Positions 15,200 through 23,851 of a stretch of DNA of 23,851 bases are shown here, piece after piece. Below the pieces are notes generated by a model. That model did no database searches and was not told the origin of the DNA. It saw nothing but the letters and a program-made list of their open reading frames with translations. Numbering within the stretch: position 1 is the stretch's first letter; every line of letters begins with the position of its first letter. The position numbers and the translations under genes are program-made. The stretch is from NCBI GenBank assembly GCA_044350425.1, contig JBILHS010000097.1, positions 1-23,851 on the forward strand. The letters are read 5' to 3'. This stretch comes from M3007 sp044350425 (GTDB taxonomy: Bacteria; Bacteroidota; Bacteroidia; Chitinophagales; Saprospiraceae).

Positions 15200-18100
15200 T
15201 TATTTTATTATGACAAGTTTACCTGAATAAGTAAATGCTCTTCCTTTGATTGACAAAAAGTACACACCAGCCAGCCAATCAGCCGTTTGTATGGTTTCCT
15301 TTAAATAACTATCTGATAATGCAATACTTTTTTTATAAAACATTTGCTGGCCTCCAATGGTGGAAATGCTTAGATCAAACTCAATGGAGCCTTTTAGATC
15401 CATTTCAATTACAATGCTTTCATTGGCTGGATTTGGGGAAACTATTACGCTATGCTCTGATGCTGGATTACTTATATGACTGATCGCATTTTGATCCAAC
15501 TCATTTGCACCAATATCATATGCATTTCCAGAGGGCAATTCGATATTCCAAAAATCTCTACCTCCAACGTCGATGCCAAATTGAGCGGATAAATCTATCC
15601 CGGCATCTTTTGCCGGCGAATTGGCCGCAATTTTGGCCGTTTTCAAACTGTCATTGGGTAGCGGGAATAAAACAGGAGTGCTTTGCAGGATATTGTTCAG
15701 TAAAGGATCGCCCTCTACTCCTGTTTGGGTACTCCCGATATGTTCGCAATTCGGACCAGCTGCCCGGAATGCCGCCAATGAATTAAAGAGAGGACCATAT
15801 TTTATAGAAAAAGCACTGTTGCTGCTCCAATACAAATTGCCTATAAAGGTTGGATTTTGAGCAATAAAGGTGGAGGGGATATCCAGGAATGGAATACCTT
15901 CAGTGGTTTGAAAAATGTTGTTGTAACATTCCACTCCTTCCATGGATGTGCCGAAGTCAGTCATTTGAAAGGCACTGAATGTGGGCGTTGTATTTGTGGC
16001 CGAAGGCGTAATAAATACAGTATTGTGGTAAAAGTTCAGCCCCTCCCAGATCGTTCCAGGAGCTGTAAAAAGGGTTATTGAGCTATTATTCGTCCGTGCG
16101 TCATTGATGCTAATGTTGTATCGAACCGTATTGTTTCGCCAGGGACGTGCACCCCAAAAATTCCCTAAAAGTATCCCAGCCCCCGCATTGTCATGTGAAT
16201 AACAATATTGTATGGTGGAATTGGTAACTCCACCATCGAGATCAAATCCGATGCCATCACATCCGGAGCCAACCCCGGAACTGTTGTGGTGACTTTCACA
16301 AAATTGAATGGTTACATTGTTGGCAGCATAAGCCCAGATACCACCAGGACCGCCACAAGCGCTATTTGCTGTGCCGGTATTGAAGACCTCACACCTTTCA
16401 ATCAACGCAGAATCAACCTGCGAGAGTACGATTCCACTGCCTTTATGACTACTTGCAGCATAACCGGTAATGTCATACACCCTGGTATTGGTTATTTTTA
16501 CATCAAAGTGCTGATAGGTGGTAGTTGACTGATCATCATAACCAATGGTTACGATGCCGTTCTCCCGGCAGTTATGCACTTCACAATGATTGATGGTGAC
16601 CCCTTTGAACCCAGCCATGACCCCTTGTGCATAGTTTGAATAACAACGTATGCCACAATATCCGAAATCTCGAACCTCGACATTTTGAACGGTTATGTTG
16701 GATAAATAGCCAGACGCATTCGTGGTATAAAACAAGATTCCGTCTTTACCGGGCTGATTGCCATTTCCTGGGCCTTCAAAGACTAGCTCAGAGATCATAA
16801 TACCCTGTGTGTTAGTGGCCTGAAATCCGCATTTATTCGATACCGTCGTTTTGATAACAGCTCTTCCGCTCCCATAGGAAGAGAAAACGATCGGCTTGTC
16901 AGCGTTGTTCCCATCATTCTGGTCGATTTCGATGTGACCGATAAATGTACTGCCGCCTTCAAAAAGTACGGTATCGCCCGGAGCCAACACGGCCGCGTTC
17001 AGTTTTGTTAAAGATGTCCAGGCACTTGCAATGGAAAGCCCATCACCATTGCTTCCACTGGTATTCACGTAATAGGTTTTTCCGCCAACCAACGTATTCC
17101 CAGGTCCAAACAGGCTCAAGAGTCCCTGAGCATACCAGCGAGCCATATAGTCATTGGGGTGCAGGGAATTTGAAGTGCAGTGAATGCCCCCTTTTCTTTG
17201 ATAAATGCTGTCGCTCACGGTGGTCATGTCCAGGCAAACTACCCCTGGAGCTTCCAATGATTTCAATTGATCTAAAAATCCATACATTAAGACATCTCCA
17301 TTCGAAGGCGCGCCGGGACTGGCAACATCAGGCAACATATTGCCCAACAGGATAAATTCAACCTGAGGGCAGGCACTTTTAATCTTATTCATGCAGGACT
17401 GAATGCTTGCCCTAAACGCGGTATTGGAAGTGCCCCATATGTCGTTCATGCCCATATCAATGATCACCAGATCCGGGTTGTTGGGATTCACCATGGCTGT
17501 GCAGTACTGGTCTGCCCAGGCAGCTGTTTTCCCACCACAAGAACTGTTATAAGTGGTGATACTTGTACCAAATCTCTGTTGTAGCGCCTGACTGAACAGA
17601 TCAATGTAGCTGTGCATGTAGGGCGTTGTAGGCGTAAAATGATTGGGGTCGCCTGCAAAGCCACTTACATTGAGTCCAGCGGTTAGACTCATGCCCAGGG
17701 CTTGAATGACCAAGGGTTGTTGCGAGTTCAGCTTGACCATGGTATTCGGCAATTGCGCGCCCAGATATTCAAAATTTGGGTTCATATTCCAGGCGCTGCG
17801 GTCGGGAATGTAAGTGACATTCGTCCAGGAGCTATGTTGGGTATTTAAAAGGCCGCCGCCCATTTGAGCCCAATAAGTCTGCGATACAGAAGGGCTTAAC
17901 TGGGTGATGGTCCGGTTGTTCAGTGCATAATCCACCCCTAAAGCGAAGGTTTTGTTGTAGTTGTAATTTTTGACAGACAAAATCTGAGCGGGCTTAAACA
18001 GGAGGTTCGCACTGCTATTTACCCCCGAGAGCAACACAAGCTCATTATAAATGGTATCACAACTCCAAAATGGCTGTAAATATTGATTGGAGTTGATGTT

Positions 18101-18382
18101 AGGCGCGGTAGAAGTGTAGTTAGGGAATTCGTAATAACCTCCATTTAAAGGCGTGACTAAAACCCATCTGGATTTTGCAGGTGAGCAGGACCAGATTGCT
18201 TCGCTGGCTGGTACGCTAAGCAAAGGGTTGCACAAGGAGTCATAAAAGACACAATTGCCACCAGCATAGTAAATGACATTAGGGTTAGCGAACACAGCAC
18301 CTGGAGGAGGGCTACATTGAGCATGGATCAGAGAGGGGAAATTTATGAAAAAGATACAGAGGGAAAATGCTCTTGCTGACAC
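15200..18382 (-). CDS. T9SS-exported SGNH-hydrolase/right-handed beta-helix fusion protein
   Basis: This is a large exported protein (1060 residues). The signal peptide ('SLCIFFINFPSLIHAQ') follows a GTG at 18382. No in-frame ATG lies between that and an upstream stop, so the start is GTG or uncertain. Residues ~220-430 look like an SGNH/GDSL hydrolase: block I 'ALGMSLTAG' (S232), 'SSCGGKTA', block III 'DMGMNDIW' (N313), and block V 'LHPND' (H408). The GDS aspartate is M231, and the usual Asp before the catalytic His is replaced (SNSLHPND). A pectate-lyase-like right-handed beta-helix follows (~450-900; e.g. 'NITVQNVEVRDFGYCGIRC', 'ITNTRVYDITGY'). Then comes a 'GGRDFW...AYDIGANE' segment like choice-of-anchor domains, and a T9SS tail ('VIVSPNPANESIVI'). 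Polysaccharide deacylation or binding is a plausible but unproven role. Confidence 0.88.
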   Translation of the reverse strand: MSARAFSLCIFFINFPSLIHAQCSPPPGAVFANPNVIYYAGGNCVFYDSLCNPLLSVPASEAIWSCSPAKSRWVLVTPLNGGYYEFPNYTSTAPNINSNQYLQPFWSCDTIYNELVLLSGVNSSANLLFKPAQILSVKNYNYNKTFALGVDYALNNRTITQLSPSVSQTYWAQMGGGLLNTQHSSWTNVTYIPDRSAWNMNPNFEYLGAQLPNTMVKLNSQQPLVIQALGMSLTAGLNVSGFAGDPNHFTPTTPYMHSYIDLFSQALQQRFGTSITTYNSSCGGKTAAWADQYCTAMVNPNNPDLVIIDMGMNDIWGTSNTAFRASIQSCMNKIKSACPQVEFILLGNMLPDVASPGAPSNGDVLMYGFLDQLKSLEAPGVVCLDMTTVSDSIYQRKGGIHCTSNSLHPNDYMARWYAQGLLSLFGPGNTLVGGKTYYVNTSGSNGDGLSIASAWTSLTKLNAAVLAPGDTVLFEGGSTFIGHIEIDQNDGNNADKPIVFSSYGSGRAVIKTTVSNKCGFQATNTQGIMISELVFEGPGNGNQPGKDGILFYTTNASGYLSNITVQNVEVRDFGYCGIRCYSNYAQGVMAGFKGVTINHCEVHNCRENGIVTIGYDDQSTTTYQHFDVKITNTRVYDITGYAASSHKGSGIVLSQVDSALIERCEVFNTGTANSACGGPGGIWAYAANNVTIQFCESHHNSSGVGSGCDGIGFDLDGGVTNSTIQYCYSHDNAGAGILLGNFWGARPWRNNTVRYNISINDARTNNSSITLFTAPGTIWEGLNFYHNTVFITPSATNTTPTFSAFQMTDFGTSMEGVECYNNIFQTTEGIPFLDIPSTFIAQNPTFIGNLYWSSNSAFSIKYGPLFNSLAAFRAAGPNCEHIGSTQTGVEGDPLLNNILQSTPVLFPLPNDSLKTAKIAANSPAKDAGIDLSAQFGIDVGGRDFWNIELPSGNAYDIGANELDQNAISHISNPASEHSVIVSPNPANESIVIEMDLKGSIEFDLSISTIGGQQMFYKKSIALSDSYLKETIQTADWLAGVYFLSIKGRAFTYSGKLVIIK

Positions 18383-18418
18383 GATTTGATGTTTGTTTGT
18401 GGTTGGATTGAATGGTTA

Positions 18419-18462
18419 CCACTGCCGACGTGCCGACGCTTAGGAGGCATGATATGCAGTGG
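18419..18462. other. Inverted repeat between two T9SS genes
   Basis: CCACTGC (18419-18425) and GCAGTGG (18456-18462) can pair around a 30-base loop, just downstream of the 18474 gene on the minus strand. No T-run is obvious, so a terminator function is weakly supported. The loop contains CGACGTGCCGACGCTTAGG, similar to sequence at about 7656. Confidence 0.35.
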
Positions 18463-18473
18463 ATTGATGGCGG

Positions 18474-19952
18474 CTATTTTTTCATTATTTTATAAGTTAC
18501 ATGAAGCGTTTTTTCATGCATGTTTAACAAGTAAACCCCTGTTGGGAGTTCGTGTATATCAATTGTTTGCTGGGCATTATTTACAGTCACAACTTTGACT
18601 TTTTTTCCTGAAATATCATACAGGTCAATTTGCTCACCAATCGGATTACTTACATTTATTATATCGCTTGTAGGGTTAGGAAAGACTTTAATTCTCCCCA
18701 CTAATTCACTCTCAACTGTCCCGATCATGCCGCCACATAGGGTGTCCATACAGCCATTTTTGTCTAATTTGATGAGTACGCCAGAAGTCTTAGCTGTTTC
18801 ATAGTTCACAGTATATCCCGCAGCAAAAACACTGCCGCTTGGAATTTCGACCACACCTCCCAAAAAGTTGTCGCAATTAAGGAACGGTTCGCAGTCATCG
18901 AAATAAGACCAAATACTATCTCCGTTGGGGAAAAATTTGTGGACAACAGAAGTCGTATACCAATCCCATTTGCCAATTACAAGAAAATTTCCATCAGAAG
19001 TCTGCGTAATATCAAAAATTTGGTTTGTTTTTGATTCAAAATCAGAAACGTATTTCTCCCAAACAAGGTTAAAATTACTGTCCCGACAAATAAGTTTCGG
19101 ACGAATACTGAAATCATCTATTGGGCCGGGCATAGGGATAAATTCCATGGCGACATATAACCAGTTGCCATTTGGAATCTTTTGTAATCGGGTAGCTACT
19201 CCGCTCTCCACATTTTTGGGACTTTCCCATTCTGACTTGATATTTCCAAGGCTGTCAACCATGATTATCCAAGTTTTGGTCCATTTATTGATAATGGGGC
19301 CATTATCAGGCCAATAGTATTTATATCCAGGCAATATAATCGTATTAGCATCAATAATATAAGGCTCACCTATCCCACAATCTCGTCCCGGAATTCCGTA
19401 GTATTTTCGCCATATTTCTTGGCCCATCGCGTCGGCCTTAATCAGCATCCCTTCAGAATCATATTGAAAGTTTTGTCTGCCGCCAGAGAGCAAAATGTTT
19501 TCACCCCAGTCCACACAGTGATTGAGCCCTGATTGTAATCCCTCCACGAGCACAGTAACTGTATTTATTCGCTGTGAATTTTGATAAATAGACAAAAAGC
19601 TTGGTGTTTCGTCTAGTATCTGGCTCATAGCGTAAACCTTTCCACTCGCTGACTTTGCGATGCTATTATTTAATTGAGAGGCTATTGCATCATTCGGGTG
19701 AAAATAAATATCGGTAAGCAGCGTATTGCCGTTGGTGTCCAACTCCATGTAAAGCAATCCATTCAGCGCATTGTAAGGGGCGGTATCAGTTAAGAACTGC
19801 CCAGTTGTGATGAGTTTTTCACCATCCCAAAGGATGTCAACAAATGATGCGCCCGTAATATCCCCGCGGTACAGATTTTTAAATCCAGGTTGCTGACTCC
19901 AACAAATAGTAGGAATAGAAAGAATTAGGATGAAGTTGAGTAGTTTTTTCAT
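18474..19952 (-). CDS. T9SS-exported protein of unknown function (paralog of the broken gene at 7705)
   Basis: This 492-residue protein is predicted to be exported. The start at 19952 ('MKKLLNFILILSIPTICWSQ') gives a clean signal peptide. An in-frame ATG 11 codons upstream lies inside the terminator hairpin of the preceding gene and is unlikely. The body carries repeated blade-like segments with Trp/Gly and Ser-rich strands ('GLLYMELDTNGNTLLTDI', 'TWIIMVDSLGNIKSEWE', 'NFLVIGKWDWYTTSVVHKF', 'SGVLIKLDKNGCMDTL') that resemble beta-propeller-like secreted proteins of Bacteroidota. It ends in a T9SS sorting domain ('IKVFPNPTSDIINVSNP' ... 'GVYLLNM' ... 'KIMKK'). No catalytic motif was recognised. 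It shares its C-terminal region with the remnant at 7705-8100. Confidence 0.85.
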   Translation of the reverse strand: MKKLLNFILILSIPTICWSQQPGFKNLYRGDITGASFVDILWDGEKLITTGQFLTDTAPYNALNGLLYMELDTNGNTLLTDIYFHPNDAIASQLNNSIAKSASGKVYAMSQILDETPSFLSIYQNSQRINTVTVLVEGLQSGLNHCVDWGENILLSGGRQNFQYDSEGMLIKADAMGQEIWRKYYGIPGRDCGIGEPYIIDANTIILPGYKYYWPDNGPIINKWTKTWIIMVDSLGNIKSEWESPKNVESGVATRLQKIPNGNWLYVAMEFIPMPGPIDDFSIRPKLICRDSNFNLVWEKYVSDFESKTNQIFDITQTSDGNFLVIGKWDWYTTSVVHKFFPNGDSIWSYFDDCEPFLNCDNFLGGVVEIPSGSVFAAGYTVNYETAKTSGVLIKLDKNGCMDTLCGGMIGTVESELVGRIKVFPNPTSDIINVSNPIGEQIDLYDISGKKVKVVTVNNAQQTIDIHELPTGVYLLNMHEKTLHVTYKIMKK

Positions 19953-19954
19953 GA

Positions 19955-20003
19955 CCGAAATAAAAATAGCCCTCCAGACCGACATGGAGTCGGCTTGGAG
20001 GGC
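19955..20003 (-). terminator. Intrinsic terminator of the subtilisin-like peptidase gene
   Basis: Read on the minus strand, GCCCTCCA ... TGGAGGGC form an 8-bp stem, and GCCGAC/GTCGG continue it (CCGAC/GTCGG, 5 bp) around the loop TCCAT. A T-rich run, TATTTTTATTT, follows. It lies right after the peptidase stop at 20014 and before the signal-peptide start of the next gene at 19952, so the two genes are probably separate transcripts. Confidence 0.85.
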
Positions 20004-20013
20004 GGGTGAATAA

Positions 20014-23000
20014 TTATTTTACAACTGCAATACGGCCTGACTGGATTAGTCCAGACTCATCGTAAATGGTGTAAAAATAAATTCCTGATTTTATATCGGT
20101 CGTTTGCCAAACATAGGTTGAGGCTTCCTGATTAGCTGGCGAATGCCAAATAGGTCGGCCTGTTGCATCAGTAATGACTACTGAATGTGTGCAGTGCTGC
20201 GTCACCGTACAAACAAACTGTACATACTCATTCGCGGGGTTGGGAGTGACGACATATAAGTTGTTGAGGGTGTCCGCTTGCATGGATTGTTGCTGACTGC
20301 CTCGATTCTCATAGCCTTCCGGATGTTTGGATATAGGTGGAAAGTGGCATCCCTTTATGGTGAGGATGTTTTTTGCCCACGCAGCACTAATCCCTGATCC
20401 ATTATTGGCATAGTTCAGCAATTGCTGCACTTTATTTTCCGGCAAAGCGCCTGCTGATTCGCTCTGCATAAGCTGCATGATGCTGCGAAAGTCAGCTAGG
20501 TCGGACAACCCGTTTTCTGACAAGCCATATTTGGTTGGGACAGCATCCAAAACCGAAAATGCAGTTGTGTTTTGTCCTTTTGCCAGAAAGTCGCGTGCCA
20601 CTACCATTTCCGACACCGGGGAATCCATCTTTTGCCACCATGCCCGTACGGTGTCCACACTGTAAGTAATGGTGTCGACTGCCATGTGCAGGCTGAGCAA
20701 TTTGGAAAGTTCGTCGAGTCGCAAGCGGTGCGCAGCAGCGACATTTGCCTTTTGATCGGCCAATGCCTGATTGCCAATGGCTAGCGCACCCTGCATCTCA
20801 CTCACTGCAGTTTGATACAAGCTCCGTTTCACCGTATATTCTGCTTTCATTGCGGGCCACTCAGACTGCTCACGGCAAGGGGGCAAGCAATAGTCAGATG
20901 CGCAATTATTTTCAAGAACATCGAAAAATGCCAACCCCGAAAAGAACATCGGCCTTTCTGGTTGCCCATGGTGGTAATACCATGCAAATGGGCCATTGTT
21001 GGCAAAATCGCCATTTGGCGCATGTGCTTTTGTGAAGGTATTACCTGCGGCATTAAGCACAATTCCATTTGGTGTAATGACTTCCAATCCTTGAGCTTGA
21101 CGAATGTCTCCTCCTGGAAACACATAAAAATCATAACGTTGTGTGATGTTCGTATTGCACAGATAATGTAGGCCTCGGCTGGGCAACAAGACTGCATTAT
21201 CGTCATCTGCCAAGTTTCCGTAGTTAACATTAGTGTAAGAATTACGCCGTATGTCATTGTTGAACCAGCCAAGATTTTGACAGTAGGAGCCATAGGCAAA
21301 ATCTACATTGTCGGGCACTTTGAAAAACTGATTTTCCTGCAATTCAAACCCGTTGGCCCCATTCTCGAAGAACACACCAAACTGCTCATTGGTGTAAGGC
21401 TGCCCACCGGAAAGTGGGCTTGCGGCGGGCAGTTTGCCCATGTTGAAAGTATTGCCTACGATGATACCCTGGCTCACAAACCGGTTGTGAATGCCATATA
21501 TGCATTCAGTAAAAGTGGCTTGCTGTACGGTATATGGGACGGTGATGAAATCATCGTTGGGTATGGAAGGCGTCCCGTTGTCGTTGGGCGTTTGTGCTGA
21601 ACCGACATAGATGCCGTAACCTAACCCTTTAAACACGCTATGGTCGTAACTGCTTGGGGGAAAAGTGTTGCCAATTCCCAAAGAAGCCACTGTAAACCGC
21701 GCATCAGTTGCTTTAATGCCGTAACCATAGTCATTGTTGCCCATCGGATTTTTGATGGTGCGCTCGTTAAGGAAAGAACAGCCATTGATACCAATACCGC
21801 GTACGCCTTCCATTTGAATTCCGGCACCCAAGGCCACTGCTTTGTTGAAGTCGTCATTGGACAAGAAAGTGCAGTTGTTGAAGCCCCCGAAGTGATTGCG
21901 CGGCTGACCAAATTGTGAACCAGCGATAGGCCAAAAGTTGGAGTAGGGGGAATATGCCAAACCCGTACCGTTGTTTTTAAACGAAGTGCCTTTTGCCGAA
22001 AGGATACCTCCGTCTACGAGTTTGACTCCGGTTATGGCATTTTCGATAAGAGCTCCTTCAAAAGTATTGAGCCTGCCATGCTTTCCACTAGTCCATTGAG
22101 ACTCGTTATTCATGCCCTCTACAATAACGCCATCCCAAGGCCCCATACAACTGTTTGTAAATGTTCCGTAAAGATTGACCCGCCCGCCGGGCTCGATGAT
22201 GAGGCTTGCACCTTCAGAGAATTTTACAGTGCCGTTGATGGTAAGGGTCACACCGGAAGCAATAGTCAGGTTGCTTGGAACATAGGTAACGCCTTCCCAA
22301 GGCGGTTCATTTTGGCTTATCATGCCAGAACGGCCTTGTGCCATCAGTACCGCCTGATACATATTCAAATAACCTGCCCCAACCCAATTTGGTTCAAATG
22401 CGGGAGGTGATGGCAGGGTCATCGGACAAGCAGTCGATTTGAGAATATTCTCAATTTCAGCAGGAGCCAGACATTCGTTTACGCTCAAAATTAAGCCTGC
22501 TGCAGCGCAAACTGCGGGAGCGGATTGAGAAGTGCCCCAACATGTACCCGCATCCAAACATCCAGTGCCGTTTCCTGGCGCGCACAAATCAACATGTTCG
22601 TTGTAATCTACCGACGGATGAATACTGCCGTCAGCAGAAACGGAGGAGACCATTACTACCCCTGGAATATCTGCATATACATCGTGAGAGGTGGGATTTC
22701 CAGGGTCATCATTTCCCGCCGCAACAACTAGCAATACGCCACTGCCCGTCATTTCTTTGACTGCGTTCACTATGGTTGAAGGTTGACCATGTATGCCGCT
22801 CCAACTTGCGTTAATAATTTTATGCCCGTCCTTATAAGCCTGCCAGATACCTATCCATGGGAAACACCAATTGAGGCCATCTGACATAGAATAAGCCGCT
22901 ACTTTAATGTTTGGGGCAAGTCCAGCAGTACCAATTCCATTATTGGGGGTAGCCACAATCATACCCGCCACCCGTGTACCGTGAAGACTTGTGTGGGTAT

Positions 23001-23550
23001 TTGGTCCCCAGATAGAAATGATCTGTCCATCGTTCAGGTCATCATTACTCAAGTCAAAATAACTATCAGCTACCGCAACCACCACATCAGGATTACCCTG
23101 TGTGACAGTCCATGCGCACCCAGCTTGGGTTAGATCAAATTGATATCCTGCATTGGGGTCATTTAAGGTCATTGGGTTGTCACATTCAGTAGGACAACCT
23201 GCCATTTGGTAGTACTCCGCCCATTCAACCATAGAAAACAGTCCTGTAGATTGAAGTGCAGTTTGCAAGATTAACTCATCTCCTAAGCAATGTATCTCAT
23301 AGGCATTCTCAAGTAGTTCGCTTTGTGAGCCAGGAAACGATTTTGTATATAATGCAACTTGATATTGTTGAAATATGCCCTGCAAGATAAGATTGGTCGG
23401 GTTTCCTTGTTGATCAGGATAAGCCGAAGGATCGGATGGATAGACATATAAATATCCCGAGCCATTTCCTTGCGCTATGAGATTAAATGAAAACAGCAAC
23501 AGTGCTGCCAAAAGTAAAGAGGTCTGAAAATTTTTTAGAAAATCTTTCAT
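20014..23550 (-). CDS. T9SS-exported subtilisin-like serine peptidase (S8) with beta-helix-like C-terminal half
   Basis: This 1178-residue protein is predicted to be exported (signal peptide 'MKDFLKNFQTSLLLAALLLF' ... 'NLIAQG'). A propeptide-like region (~30-140) precedes the S8 domain. The catalytic triad is complete: D162 in 'VVVAVADSYFD', H190 in 'SLHGTRVAGMIVA', S341 in 'CWGTSQSAPAV', with the oxyanion N280 in 'VVAAGND'. From ~425 to ~900, repeated short strands ('GASLIIEPGGRVNLYGTF', 'GIGINGCSFLNERTI', 'GIHNRFVSQGIIVGNTF') look like a right-handed beta-helix. Then comes a helical segment (~915-1000), and a T9SS sorting tail ('VVTPNPANEYVQFV' ... 'GIYFYTIYD' ... 'SGRIAVVK'). Homologs act outside the cell or at its surface in protein degradation. 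The next gene on the same strand is separated by a terminator. Confidence 0.94.
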   Translation of the reverse strand: MKDFLKNFQTSLLLAALLLFSFNLIAQGNGSGYLYVYPSDPSAYPDQQGNPTNLILQGIFQQYQVALYTKSFPGSQSELLENAYEIHCLGDELILQTALQSTGLFSMVEWAEYYQMAGCPTECDNPMTLNDPNAGYQFDLTQAGCAWTVTQGNPDVVVAVADSYFDLSNDDLNDGQIISIWGPNTHTSLHGTRVAGMIVATPNNGIGTAGLAPNIKVAAYSMSDGLNWCFPWIGIWQAYKDGHKIINASWSGIHGQPSTIVNAVKEMTGSGVLLVVAAGNDDPGNPTSHDVYADIPGVVMVSSVSADGSIHPSVDYNEHVDLCAPGNGTGCLDAGTCWGTSQSAPAVCAAAGLILSVNECLAPAEIENILKSTACPMTLPSPPAFEPNWVGAGYLNMYQAVLMAQGRSGMISQNEPPWEGVTYVPSNLTIASGVTLTINGTVKFSEGASLIIEPGGRVNLYGTFTNSCMGPWDGVIVEGMNNESQWTSGKHGRLNTFEGALIENAITGVKLVDGGILSAKGTSFKNNGTGLAYSPYSNFWPIAGSQFGQPRNHFGGFNNCTFLSNDDFNKAVALGAGIQMEGVRGIGINGCSFLNERTIKNPMGNNDYGYGIKATDARFTVASLGIGNTFPPSSYDHSVFKGLGYGIYVGSAQTPNDNGTPSIPNDDFITVPYTVQQATFTECIYGIHNRFVSQGIIVGNTFNMGKLPAASPLSGGQPYTNEQFGVFFENGANGFELQENQFFKVPDNVDFAYGSYCQNLGWFNNDIRRNSYTNVNYGNLADDDNAVLLPSRGLHYLCNTNITQRYDFYVFPGGDIRQAQGLEVITPNGIVLNAAGNTFTKAHAPNGDFANNGPFAWYYHHGQPERPMFFSGLAFFDVLENNCASDYCLPPCREQSEWPAMKAEYTVKRSLYQTAVSEMQGALAIGNQALADQKANVAAAHRLRLDELSKLLSLHMAVDTITYSVDTVRAWWQKMDSPVSEMVVARDFLAKGQNTTAFSVLDAVPTKYGLSENGLSDLADFRSIMQLMQSESAGALPENKVQQLLNYANNGSGISAAWAKNILTIKGCHFPPISKHPEGYENRGSQQQSMQADTLNNLYVVTPNPANEYVQFVCTVTQHCTHSVVITDATGRPIWHSPANQEASTYVWQTTDIKSGIYFYTIYDESGLIQSGRIAVVK

Positions 23551-23851
23551 TTTTAAAACGGTTTTGGATTTGCCTACTCTGAGCGATTTTCGGCTGCCTC
23601 GCCCTGTTTTTTTAGGTAATTTCGGGTTTTTCCACCGATGGTTTGTGAATATAAATCGAACGACCTTTTAGTTTTTACCAGAAGGTGGCTGCCTTAGTCG
23701 TGTTTATATTTCTGTTGCCGCCATCTATTAGTAATGCATCCGCCACCAAGCCCCAAACAAACCTGCCCCACTTCGGATACCGAGGGGCTTGGTTGTGGAT
23801 GCATTAAGTTGAAGGAAGCCGCAGCTTTGGAACGAATGCCAGGAAACCTAT
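23551..23851. other. Upstream region of the peptidase gene to the window edge
   Basis: No gene is seen in these 301 bases. The peptidase promoter must lie here, but I find no convincing Bacteroidota -7 box on the minus strand. The only structure is the long inverted repeat at 23732-23806. Confidence 0.5.
23732..23806. repeat. 23-bp inverted repeat with 29-base spacer
   Basis: TAATGCATCCGCCACCAAGC (arm to 23754) pairs with GCTTGGTTGTGGATGCATTA (arm from 23784), with two mismatches over 23 bp. It can form a long hairpin. No T-run adjoins either side, so a terminator is not favoured. The arms could be a recombination or mobile-element end. Confidence 0.7.

Noticed and set aside
14844..15200. 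118-residue minus-strand open frame
   Set aside because: It covers the nested inverted repeat, has no domain features and is better explained as chance.
20847..21299. 150-residue minus-strand open frame inside the peptidase gene
   Set aside because: It is in another frame of a well-supported 1178-codon gene and has no signal peptide or motif of its own.

Overview
The window looks like a piece of a chromosome from a Bacteroidota bacterium, probably near Saprospiraceae or an environmental relative. The main reason is that four separate reading frames end in the ~75-residue Por-type (type IX secretion, T9SS) sorting domain with the 'YPNP' or 'SPNP' signature. Shine-Dalgarno sequences are also weak, and one gene is a GxxExxY nuclease of the kind common in this phylum. 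No rRNA, tRNA or CRISPR array was recognised.

Bases 1-7618 (+ strand) are a type I restriction-modification locus. Its order is hsdS (5' part outside the window), a 1.6-kb insert, an SMC/OLD-like AAA ATPase, a DUF4276/RloB-like TOPRIM protein, and hsdR. hsdM must lie to the left. The ATPase-TOPRIM pair overlaps by 4 bp and sits where accessory 'Rlo' or anticodon-nuclease genes sit in other hsd loci. It is therefore a good candidate for a second, abortive-type defence module. The 1.6-kb insert holds a GxxExxY PD-(D/E)XK nuclease gene between arrays of a ~100-140-bp palindromic repeat. It ends exactly at a second, diverged copy of the hsdS 3' end, whose stop codon overlaps a possible start of the ATPase gene. 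The insert therefore appears to have entered or replaced part of an hsdS gene while leaving a complete hsdS on its left.

Bases 7619-9806 are a degraded junction. They hold the C-terminal remnant of a T9SS-exported protein, a complete DDE insertion sequence with ~26-bp inverted ends, and the C-terminal remnant of a tyrosine recombinase.

Bases 9807-23851 are mostly cell-envelope and exported proteins. One outer-membrane beta-barrel-like protein is on the + strand. The minus strand carries a secreted protein with an HEFYH (HExxH) motif, the housekeeping queA (queuosine tRNA modification), an SGNH-hydrolase/beta-helix fusion, a secreted protein paralogous to the broken one at 7705, and a large subtilisin-like peptidase with a beta-helix-like C-terminal half. 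The last four of the five minus-strand genes other than queA all carry T9SS tails. Short inverted-repeat elements lie at the queA 3' end, between queA and the SGNH gene, and right of the peptidase. A convincing intrinsic terminator follows the peptidase.
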